From Apodospora peruviana (taxonomy: Eukaryota; Ascomycota; Sordariomycetes; Sordariales; Lasiosphaeriaceae), in NCBI GenBank assembly GCA_033439685.1, contig JAUEDM010000005.1, positions 1,922,001-1,986,000 on the forward strand: a DNA stretch of 64,000 nucleotides, in the 5' to 3' direction. Shown here in pieces: positions 1-9,078 of this stretch (its first letter is position 1; each line of letters begins with the position of its first letter). The notes under the pieces are model-generated. The model was not told where the DNA came from. It searched no databases and worked only from the letters and a program-made list of their open reading frames with translations. A program made the position numbers and the translations under genes.

Positions 1-221
1 CTAAATATCTACTCGAAGGGGATTTAAAAATGCGAATGCATATGAAAAGATATCTAAGCAAGCGATAAAGATGTATTGAGATAAAGTACTTCTTTATTCC
101 TACCTACCTACCTGATATCTACCTTCTAACGCTGCTCTAAAAACTCAGTACATTTGCCAGGAAAAACAATAAACGCCTGGCAAAACACGCTATAATGAAC
201 TTTCCCAATATGCATGCATCC

Positions 222-690
222 CTACCTACTAATACCAATTTCCCCCGTTAACCTCCCTACAAACACTCTGGAACCGTCCCCAAGCGTCAAAATGTGAAAG
301 TCTCTCCCGAGAAGATGATCGCGTATGGCGGAAACCCTCCGCAGCGGCCCCTGTTCGTCAACCGGCGATGACCCAACAGGGTCGCCTCCGAGTCGTCGTA
401 TCAAGTTGATATACTCCTGTTGCACCTTCATAATGCCCTGTTGCATGAGGGAAATTGCGTATCGCCTAGCCTGCTCGTATTTCAGCTTCTCCTGCTCGCA
501 AGTAGGCGGTGGCAACCGTGGCAACCAGTTTTCGAGATCAGATTCCTGTGTCATTATACGAGATAGCAGACCGACGGGATGTTCTGAATTATCTGAATCC
601 GCAATCCGCTGTTTCAGCATTCTCATAGCCAAGGGCATTTGCGCAACAACAGCTTTGATGTATTCCTGTATTGGTGCATCAGATTCCTAG
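222..690 (-). CDS. Unidentified reading frame in phase with, and directly after, PEX20
   Basis: The codons directly after the PEX20 TAG (687-689) stay open in the same frame for about 156 codons to the stop at 222. The first internal ATG is at 638, giving a 138-residue protein. The product looks like real protein: a predicted helical middle containing QARRYAISLMQQGIMKVQQE, then a C-terminal part with LTLGDGSRVFVGRL. I do not recognise the family. Three readings are possible: a separate small gene starting at 638, with its 5' leader over the PEX20 3' end; an exon of a gene spliced at the TAG itself, since the TAG could be a 3' splice site; or a C-terminal extension of PEX20 made by stop-codon readthrough. 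I found no strong GTRNGT donor in the last 150 bases of PEX20 that would splice the stop out. The coding assignment is moderately likely and its function is unknown. Confidence 0.45.
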
Positions 691-1897
691 CTCCGGCTCG
701 CCTCAAGGAGTGATGGGACGGCCGCGTTATCCTCGGCAATATCGGATTCTTTGGTGATGTTCTGGCCCGTTTCGGCGTCAACGAGAGAGTCACCCTCGAC
801 GACGACCTCTTTGTTGCCTATACGGCGCATCAGCTCCAAGAAGTTGGAGTTCTTGAATTTCTCCGTCAAGTTGTCCGAGACAGAGGTGACGATTTGGTGA
901 GCCGCCTTGGCGAGCTCCTCATCCTCACGGCGCTTGCGCTCATTAATGTCGGCTTGGCTTTCAGCCTGTGGGACTATGGTTGGAAAGACAGAAGGGGCGC
1001 CCATCTGTTGGCCGTGCTCGAGATCCTCCGCGAGCTTCTCGCCGTTGTTGGCGACGGTTCCCATCTCCTGCTGACGAGAGTCGGCAGTTGGACCATGCTC
1101 CTTCATCCACTCAGCTTGGGCTTCCTTGAATTCGTTGTCTGTAGAAACCTGGTCCTGCTTCCAGTCGGAAAGCTCCTTCTCAAAGAGCATTTCGTCATAG
1201 TCGCCAAAAGCACGGTTGAAGGCCTCGACATCCATAACAGGCTCGGCAGTGGACACTTCCGCCTGTGACGCTCGGGCGAAGGCTAACGGGGCACTGTTGT
1301 GCATAGCTGTCATGGGTGTCATGTAATGGGACATCGGAGTGAAAGGAACGTGGCCCTGAATAGCCGGTTGGCCCCAGTTACCCGTAGCGATGGGGGATTC
1401 GGTGCGAGGAGCGGCGTGATTGCCCACGTTCATCTTGGCAAAGTCCTCAACCCACCCGCTGCGAGCAGCATTGGTAGGTTGAGTGGCAGACAGTCCAGGA
1501 GGAGGGAACATGGGCTGGGGAGTGTGATTATGAGCAAAACCGTGGTTGGCGACAGGAGCAAAGCGGTTATCGGCAACAGGAAAAAACTCGCGGTTGGGAG
1601 CAGGCACAAATGTTGGAGCCATAGGGCTCAAAGCAAACTCATTCAGGGTGTTTGCCTGTTGAAAGTTGGCGAAACTATTATCTGCGCCGTTGCCAAAAGT
1701 TGCTTGGGATCTGAAAGACTGGTGCATGTTAGCAGGTCAAATCATAGCACACCTTGAGGTCGGCCAGGGAATCTTACGGCTGATCCGCTAGCCGGGGCAT
1801 TGCTGTTGAAGCGGTCCTGGTGCAGAGCACGGTCACGGTCAGCGTGAGCGACGAGGCTCTTTGCGCCATTTGACGGCCCACACATGTTGTCGGCCAT
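687..1897 (-). CDS. PEX20: Peroxin 20 (PTS2 co-receptor)
   Basis: Pex20 is the fungal co-receptor that works with Pex7 to carry PTS2 proteins to the peroxisome. Inferred exons are 1897-1778 and 1718-687, giving about 383 residues. The 59-base intron has a GTAAGA donor, a CTAAC branch site and a CAG acceptor. The start chosen gives MADNMCGPSNGAK with the conserved N-terminal Cys at residue 6, the redox/ubiquitin-type cysteine of Pex20 and Pex5-like receptors. A WxxxF motif (WVEDF) lies near residue 129. The conserved C-terminal block FLELMRRIGNKEVVVEG lies near residue 335. The middle is low-complexity and Pro/Asn/Gln-rich, as is usual in the family. An upstream in-frame ATG at 1933 exists but lacks family support. 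The gene is divergent from SEC13 across an 864-base spacer. The stop is TAG followed by GAA; see the finding on the open frame beyond it. Confidence 0.88.
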
Positions 1898-2761
1898 GGT
1901 TGCAGCTTTTGATGCGGGATCGCGAAGTTTCAAGGATCACTCTGCCCAGCGCCCTAGGAATGCGAGGCGTAGAAGCTCGAAGCTTGATATTATTCTTTCC
2001 GCTGTTCGAATGCAATTTTGAAGACAATAGTAGTAGGTAGCTCGGTCTGCAACAGCGGAGCAAATTGAGAAGTGGAAGCCGAGGTGCTCAGATAGATCAT
2101 GGAGATGCAATCGAGCTGCAACGGGACGGGACTTGACTTGCTGGCTGTTTGACTTTGCGGTGGAAAGGAAAGAAGGATGACAAGTCGAGATTATTGTGGC
2201 CGCAGGCCATATCTGCAAAGTAACACAATGTTCGTCCAAAGAGGCCCCAGGTTTGCTATCGTGTATTGTAGAACTGAGGGCAAGGTGGGAAAGATATGGT
2301 TTTCTGAATGGAAGTGGAAGTGTTTCCAGACTCGACATGGAAGCTTCCATGTGATCCAGGCCGGTCGATGGCAGCCGCCTGCCCGTGGCGGTTTACGTGG
2401 GGCAGAGTGGGGTCCGAAGCTCGGCAGCATGTGGGGTTGGAATCCACCAATTCCTTGGCTCTTCAGGTTGGGCTGTGGCTCACCTAGGTGAAGACAAGTC
2501 AGGGGGGTCTAAAGGCTCACCGGAGCCACACCTTGGATTTTCTTGCCAGGTGGTAAAGCACCAGACAGGGATCTGTCACCCCAGATTTCTGGACAGCAAC
2601 ACCACGGCCCACCACGAACGTACCCAGCTGCTTCAGTTGTCAGTGAGTGAGTTTAGGGCAATTAACAACATACAAGCTGCTCTATATCATACTTGGAGCA
2701 ATTCAACACCGACAGACTCGTTACGTTCGACCATCGCGCCGAAGCCAGAACAGTGACCAAG
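1898..2761. promoter_or_regulatory. Divergent PEX20/SEC13 intergenic promoter region
   Basis: This spacer separates two divergent genes, so it should hold both promoters and 5' leaders. Several short ORFs on both strands overlap one another and resemble no family. I could not assign a specific regulatory motif. Confidence 0.5.
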
Positions 2762-3901
2762 ATGGTGCGAATCCGATCCCCATTCGTGTTGTTCAGACAT
2801 CCCCGCTAACCGTGACCAGACAGCAGGAACGCAGGTTATCGCCAACTCTGGCCACGATGAAATGATTGTACGTTTATCTCGCCGCCTCTCCTCAAGGACA
2901 CGAATAACAACCCCGAAACCTCGACCGGTCTGCGCACACAAGATATTAACTCGGAACCTCTACAGCACGATGCAGTTCTCGACTACTACGGCCGGAGGTT
3001 AGCGACGTGCTCGTCAGACCGCACCATCAAGATATTCGAGATTGAGGGCGAGTCGCAGCGTCTCATCGAGACACTCAAAGGGTATGTGTCTCCCCAATCC
3101 CCTCTCTCCAACAAAAAACACACACAAAAACCCCAAGCTAAACTCATGTGTTGCAACAGCCATGACGGGGCAGTATGGTGCGTCTCCTGGGCCCACCCCA
3201 AATACGGCAACATTCTCGCCTCGGCCGGCTACGACGGCAAAGTCCTGATCTGGCGCGAACAGTCGGGCACCTGGCAGCGCATCTTCGACTTTGCGCTGCA
3301 CAAAGCCTCGGTGAACATCGTGTCCTGGTCGCCCCACGAGGCCGGGTGCCTGCTCGCGTGCGCCTCGTCGGACGGCAACGTCTCCGTCCTCGAATTCAAG
3401 GACAACAGCTGGGAGCACTCCATCTTCCACGCCCATGGGCTGGGCGTCAACTCGGTCTCCTGGGCGCCCGCCACAACCCCCGGCAGCATCGTGAGCAGCA
3501 ACCCCGGCCCGGGTTCGACGGGCAACCGCCGCTTTGTGACCGGCGGCTCCGACAACACCCTGAAGATTTGGTCGTACGATGCCTCCAACAACAGCTACAA
3601 GATGGAGCGCGAACCGCTGACCGGCCACACCGACTGGGTGCGCGACGTGGCCTGGAGCCCGACGGTGCTGCAAAAGAGTTATATCGCTAGCGCCTCGCAG
3701 GACAGGACTGTGCGCATCTGGACTAGCGAGACAAACAACCAGTGGAACTGCAAGGTGCTCAACTTTGAGCAAGCCGTCTGGCGCGTTAGCTGGTCGCTGA
3801 GCGGCAATGTGCTGGCCGCCAGCAGCGGCGACAACAAGGTGACGCTTTGGAAGGAAAACCTCAGGGGCGAGTGGGAGTGCATCAAGACTATTGAAGAGTA
3901 A
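2762..3901 (+). CDS. SEC13: COPII coat / nuclear pore WD40 protein Sec13
   Basis: Sec13 is a six-bladed WD40 propeller that pairs with Sec31 in the COPII outer coat and with Nup145C in the nuclear pore Y-complex. Inferred exons are 2762-2764, 2820-2867, 2966-3081 and 3160-3901, total 302 residues, the usual family length. The reading begins MTAGTQVIANSGHDEMIHDA and continues with the highly conserved LDYYGRRLATCSSDRTIKIF. WD units follow around SHDGAVWCVSWAHP-type, HKASVNIVSWSPHE, HGLGVNSVSWAP, GHTDWVRDVAWSP and AVWRVSWSLSGN segments. The protein ends GEWECIKTIEE. Introns 2 and 3 have clear GTACGT and GTATGT donors. Intron 1 directly follows the ATG (donor GTGCGA, branch GCTAAC) and is the least certain part; it is chosen because it alone puts the conserved N terminus in frame. 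Confidence 0.92.
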
Positions 3902-4445
3902 AACTGCTGTCACATGTGGTGATTGTTGCTATGGTGATTAGAGGGGAAAAAAGGGGCGTTTAATGGGATTTTTTATCATGGAGAAACGGAAGGCTTTGGT
4001 AGAAAAAGACTTTTTTCTGGCCTCTTTGCACGCGTGTTTTGCTCTTTCCCCCTGCTTTTCTTTAACTACCATCCTACCTACGCTCTTCATGAGATTTTAC
4101 GGCCAGGGAGGGGGGGGGGGGTGTTATATATAGCGGCTCAAAATGAGGCACAAGAGCGTTTGATCAGTGGTAACATATATGGGTACGAGAGGAGCTTTTA
4201 ACGGACTTCTTATTTCTTATGATAGGTCGTGTCCCTCCCTTCATGCTTACCACAACACTCCCATATCAAGGCATTGATATATTCTGCAACAAGCCTCAAA
4301 TAATAGGACAGCAAACTCATTCGGCCGGAGTAACAACCCCCTTTCATCACCGCGGCTTTCTAGGACATGGTATACGGATAAGACTCCAAAGATGGCCCTA
4401 TATATAAACATAGAAATACGAAAGTTCCGGACAAATGCAGCTGGC
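3902..4445. other. Convergent 3' intergenic region with a poly-G tract
   Basis: This spacer lies between the 3' ends of SEC13 and the sugar dehydrogenase gene. It contains a run of 12 G at 4110-4121 followed by a TATATATA stretch. No gene is supported here. Confidence 0.6.
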
Positions 4446-6042
4446 TCAGCCAATAGCTAAGAAAGCGCCCCCTACCAGGGACAAAGTTAGCGTCAAACTC
4501 ACAAGCAACCACATCTCGTTACGCGGAACATAGGCACCTGTAGTAGCAGCGTTTTCGTTTGAGCTGCCAATACCGCCAGTCCCCGCACCGCCAGATGGGC
4601 TACTACCACCTCCAGGCACTCCCGAACCGCCATCTCCGCCCGGGGGCGTCGTACGTTGGAGCACGTAGATCTCGCCGGTGGAATCGCTCGTCATGAACAG
4701 GCGGTCCTGGCTATCGAAAGCTAAGCCGGCCGGTCTAAAGCAGTTGCCCGGACATACGCCCGTGTCTTGGTTGCTAAGTACCGGCACCGCAGCCGTGGTG
4801 CTGTCTGTCGGCTCCGTGGGCTGGCCGTTGGCAAAGGCGATGACAGATAGCTTGTATCCGGCGGGATCATCTCGATTCCAGCTGCCGTGGAAGCTGACAT
4901 ATGCCAATGTGCCTTCCTTGTTGAACTTGATGTCTAATGGAGCCGTGTGAGCCTGAGGGTTGTCGAGTGTGTTAGATGTGAAGTTCACTCTGGATCAAAT
5001 AGGAATGAATACCTCGAAGGTTAACCGCGGGGCAACGTAGCTGCGAGCACAATCCTCGTCGCTGACTGGTGATCCGCTCTCCTCATATGAAAATTGGCTG
5101 CCAACCTTCATGCTACCTAATTCAGGTACCCCGGTGCCCCATAGCGCGAGACAGTCGGGATAACCGTAGTTTCCGCCCCAGCTCTCAGTCGATCCGTTCA
5201 GGAACCCGTGGAAGTTCATTTCCTCTCCTGGGTCCTCCTCATGAATATCAGTCCCCATCCGCGAGACCTGGTCGGCGCTGTTTTCGACGCTGAAGATACC
5301 GCCGGTCATGGGCTCCTCAGCGACTCCAACAGAGTTCCGTAAACCCCATCCGAGCATTTTTCCATCACTGGCGTAGCTGTAGACTTTATCGTCCGGCAGA
5401 TCGGAAATATTAAAGGCTCGGATCTGGGAGATGCCGGATGATACTTGGGTGGCTTTTGGGTCAATGTTTCTGGAACTGCCTTGAGATACCAGCAAAAGTC
5501 CGGGCTGCTTCCTGGAAAGGAGAAGCGTCCGCGTGACGTGACCAGAGGTGGACATGTTACCAATCAGAGTCCTTTGGTTACTGACTGAAATAGCTACATC
5601 GTCGTAGGCATAACTGAACACCTCGGTAGATGTCGAGGCATAAAGGGCCTTGCCATCCGCTGATAGCTCAATTCCATGATTAAGCTATAAGGAATCTAGC
5701 GTTAGCACCAATAAGAAGTCCGGCGGAATATTTGATATTACTTGCCCCTTTGTCGTCAATGAGCCTTGTAGTCGTGCCCGCAGACAAGCAAGTGCCTCCG
5801 TTATCTTGGAGAGTAATATGCGTGACACCGGCTCCCTTCTCGACGACGAGTAAAGCTCCCTTCTGGTCGAATATCATGCCTCGAGGACTAGACAGCCCAG
5901 TGATAATAAGTTGGGCATTGTAGCCGTCGGCCACCACAGGTGCCGGGTATGACGCGGTTGGGACGTTGGAACATGACTGCGATGCTGCCCGCAAAGCGAA
6001 GAGAAGGGCCGCAATCGCGGCTCGGCGAGTGAGGGAGGCCAT
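4446..6042 (-). CDS. Secreted GPI-anchored glucose/sorbosone dehydrogenase-like quinoprotein
   Basis: This is a beta-propeller protein of the glucose/sorbosone dehydrogenase type (fungal 'L-sorbosone dehydrogenase', related to PQQ-dependent pyranose dehydrogenases). Inferred exons are 6042-5746, 5684-5013 and 4952-4446, total 491 residues. Residues 1-22 (MASLTRRAAIAALLFALRAA) are a signal peptide. Family segments follow in order: LIITGLSSPRGMIFD, LNHGIELSADGKALYAS, GWGLRNSVGVAEEP, WGGNYGYPDCLALW, AHTAPLDIKFN, YVSFHGSWNRDDPAGYK and RPAGLAFDSQDRLFMTSDS. A Gly/Ser/Pro-rich linker and a C-terminal hydrophobic tail (MWLLVSLTLTLSLVGGAFLA) indicate a GPI signal, so the enzyme should be held at the plasma membrane or wall. 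Intron 1 is GC-AG (GCAAGT donor); intron 2 has an ATCTAAC branch site. Fungi are not known to make PQQ, so cofactor and substrate are uncertain. Confidence 0.8.
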
Positions 6043-7080
6043 AGGTTGTATGTTGGATTTTTGACGGCGTCAAATCACCGTTTAGGAAGAACGCAGTTGG
6101 AACAGGTCATCCGAGTGCCAATTGATCGGGCTGGTGAAGTTGAAGTTTGAAACTGGAAGAGGTCAGCCCCACGAAACAGAATTTCCAGGCCTAATACAAG
6201 AGAATTGGCGAGAGGGGTTCTCTTTGAATGAGCAAGAGCAACCGCCATGACGATTTGGGTGAAACATGGAAAGATATTGCCCGGTTGACTCCAGGAATCA
6301 CTGGAACCCAAGAGGTATAGTACAGCGGGGGCGATCCATGATCCGTCGAGAGCAGCCTCCTGTTTAGGTTGGTCCGCACATGCATTCATGCGGGAGCTTG
6401 CGCATTGAAGAAAAGAAGGCGGCTCTATGCTGACCTCTTCCCTCTTCCCTCCACAGCCAAGCAATTGGCAAAAGGCGCTCGAAGCTCCTCCCGTATGCTC
6501 CTGCTCCTGGCGTATGCACAAAGGATGCATGCATCCCTCGACCGGCGATTGCGGCGCGTGGAGGCGTCGTAGCTCTGAGCTTCCCCTAGCTGGTCCCCGG
6601 ATATGGGGGGCTGCAACCGAGGTAGTCGCCGTAGAGATTGTGGGAGTTGAGGTCGGACGATCTGTTCCAATCTCGATTACTCCAGAGAATCGAGAGTATG
6701 GTTGTTTGAGATGAAGATTGACACGACAGGCGTGCCTCTGATGTGAGATCGATGGGCAGGTACGGTAGGAACAATGAGATGTTGAGTGCTGTTGGTGATG
6801 TCATTGAGGTACGAATCGATCCATGGGTTACGATCCCAAAAGGGAAAGTCCCTATATGCGAACGCGATCTACACAAAACACTCGAAGGAGGCTTTCCTTT
6901 CCTTTCTGAAATCGAACTAATTCCAATCACAGGCACCGAAATAAACCCACATTAGTGCGCGTTGCAAATCTGATGACTGTTCTAGGTGCATGCATGCAGC
7001 GTAATCCGCAGGTCCCTCGATGCATTTACACCACCACATCGCCGCCACGATGATAATGACAACCCCGCATACTACGAGTC
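6043..7080. other. Intergenic region upstream of the sugar dehydrogenase
   Basis: This 1-kb spacer should hold the sugar dehydrogenase promoter and the 3' flank of the next gene. Short ORFs of up to 151 codons overlap on both strands and show no domain. GCATGCATGC-like palindromes occur near 6523 and 6988. I see no gene. Confidence 0.5.
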
Positions 7081-8034
7081 TCAAAGCCCTCTCTCAACCT
7101 CTACCAGCCCTTCCAGCGCCTCCCTAACCGCCCTCTTCTGATCCTCACTGAGCGGCAAGTACGGCCTTCTCGGGTTAAACCACTCCTCTTTCCCCTTGAG
7201 CCCGGCAACCGGGGCCGTAAAGACGCTTGCGGCATACTTGATGGCCGCAATCCCGCCGGCCTTGGTAGCTTGCTCGGCCAGCGCCGCTCGCCGGTGAAGA
7301 GCCAGCGCTTCTTTAGGATTATCGTTTCCATAAAGGCGATATATCTCGACTATCGTCTTTGGAAACACGTTCGCAAAAGCGGCAATGCACCCGGCGCTGC
7401 CCACCGCTAACCCGCCGAGCAGAAAATCGCCCTGCCCTCCAAACACGGCGAACCGCTCCGCGGGCAACTCGGCTGCGAGGCGCGTGATCTTGGCCACGGA
7501 GCCGCACGTCAGCTTCACGCCGATGATGTTGTCGTGCTGTTTCGCCAGCGAGGCGATAGTGGCGCTGTCGAGGTCGACGCCGTTGCATACACCGGGAAAG
7601 TTGTAGACCACGACGGGCAGGGGAGAAGCCGCAGCCACGTCGGCGAAGAAAGCCTTGATCACCTGAGGGGTGGTCGCTTTTCCAAAGTAGGCCGGTGGTA
7701 ACACTAGCACGTAGTTTGCGCCAGCTTTGGCCGCGTCGGCCACGAACTCGAGCACCTGGCGGGTCGAGTGCCCGCCCACGCCGGCCATGATGGGGAAGTC
7801 GGGCCCGCACGCGGCGCGAGCGATGGTCAGCAGTTCCCGGCGCTCCTCGCGCGTGAGGAGGAAGGTCTCGGCGTTTGTACCGAGGATCACGAGCCCGGCC
7901 AGGCCGGATGTGGATAGGTAGCGGTAGTATCTCGCTTGTGCTTCCGGGTCGAGCCGGTCCGTCGCCGGGTCGAACATGGTCACGGCTGGACACCAGACGC
8001 CGCTGACCGGAACGGTGGGGAACGATGACGGCAT
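7081..8034 (-). CDS. DapA/N-acetylneuraminate lyase family aldolase
   Basis: This is an intronless class I (Schiff-base) aldolase/lyase of the dihydrodipicolinate synthase superfamily, 317 residues. It runs with no gaps from SGVWCPAVTMFDPATDRLD through GLVILGTNAETFLLTREERR to the C terminus. The catalytic Tyr lies in VVVYNFPG near residue 143, and the Schiff-base Lys in IIGVKLTCG near residue 171. GTNAE stands where bacterial DapA has GTTGE, so lysine synthesis is unlikely; fungi make lysine by the aminoadipate route. Plausible roles are 4-hydroxy-2-oxoglutarate aldolase or an LGA1-type 2-keto-3-deoxy-sugar-acid aldolase, but the sequence does not settle which. The start at 8034 (MPSSFPTVPVSG) is chosen over an upstream in-frame ATG at 8130 because the family starts there. 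No targeting signal is evident. Confidence 0.85.
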   Translation of the reverse strand: MPSSFPTVPVSGVWCPAVTMFDPATDRLDPEAQARYYRYLSTSGLAGLVILGTNAETFLLTREERRELLTIARAACGPDFPIMAGVGGHSTRQVLEFVADAAKAGANYVLVLPPAYFGKATTPQVIKAFFADVAAASPLPVVVYNFPGVCNGVDLDSATIASLAKQHDNIIGVKLTCGSVAKITRLAAELPAERFAVFGGQGDFLLGGLAVGSAGCIAAFANVFPKTIVEIYRLYGNDNPKEALALHRRAALAEQATKAGGIAAIKYAASVFTAPVAGLKGKEEWFNPRRPYLPLSEDQKRAVREALEGLVEVERGL

Positions 8035-9078
8035 GTTGGAAAAGGGAAGGTATATAACCAAGTTGCTACGCTCTCCGTAAAGTCTATTCCAACCGGTACA
8101 ATGTAAATGAAACCAAGAAATCGGTGGCAAGCCGCGGTATACTCGAGATGCCTGGCTCTACATGAGTTTGTACATGTTCGTGATGTGCCTTGCGGGGAGA
8201 AGAGAACAAGCCGCAACCGCACCAGTCGCCATACCCTTTCCACCAACTAAAACCTGTCCCAGGCCGGGACGGGAAGGTGGTTGCATCGGGCTGCATGCCT
8301 AGTAGGCCGGGATCGGGCACTTACACGTAGCAGAGAGATTTAAGATCCACAACACCAGGATTTGGTCTACGTACTTGTAAGTCGAGTTGCCGCCGGGAGA
8401 TTCCCGTATGTTTGTTCCTTCGCCGACGGATGGTATAAAGAAAGCAAGTACTGGCTGATGAGACAGAGATAGTTCAACCTGGTTAAGTATAGTCGCTGAA
8501 CTACGTAGTCAACCAAGATAGGTTCGGCAGGTAAGGTAGATCTATAATCACAGTCTTCTTACCCCCTTCCCCTAATTTGTGATCAAGACAAACAAACAAA
8601 AGCCATCCATTTATAGGAGTAAATCTGTACAAAGACTTTATTATTTTTTTCCAATTATCCAAAAGAAATATCCTGCGACCTTCAAACCTAGGCAATATGT
8701 ATTCATTCCCTATTTTGTCCTCCCCTTCTCTCCGGCATGCACTGGGTTGTTTCTACAAACAAAAGGGCAACACAACAGCAACCGATAGACCAAAACAACA
8801 AGAGGAGCGAATTAAACGAAACAAAAACAATATAGATAATGAAAGAAAGAAAAACAGGCTATAACATTCACTTTGGTGCTGCTGCTGCTTCTGCCTCTCA
8901 ACCGACTGACGCCATGTTACACACCGAAACAACACTAAACAAAAATCACCAGCACCCTCTCTTGCTCCCCCTTCCTCTACCTCAGCGCACACTCCTCAAA
9001 TATCCCCACTCCCTATTTCAACAAAAGAAACACACACACAAACAAGTATAGAAAAGGAAATAGAGAAAGAAAAATATA
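8035..9078. other. Intergenic region
   Basis: This AT-rich spacer lies between the aldolase start and the 3' end of the WHI2-like gene. It contains A-rich tracts around 8760-8850 and 9020-9080, the latter probably 3' UTR. I see no gene in it. Confidence 0.5.

Noticed and set aside
3014..3913. 299-codon minus-strand ORF over SEC13
   Set aside because: It is antisense to a clear WD40 gene with high third-position GC and has no domain of its own.
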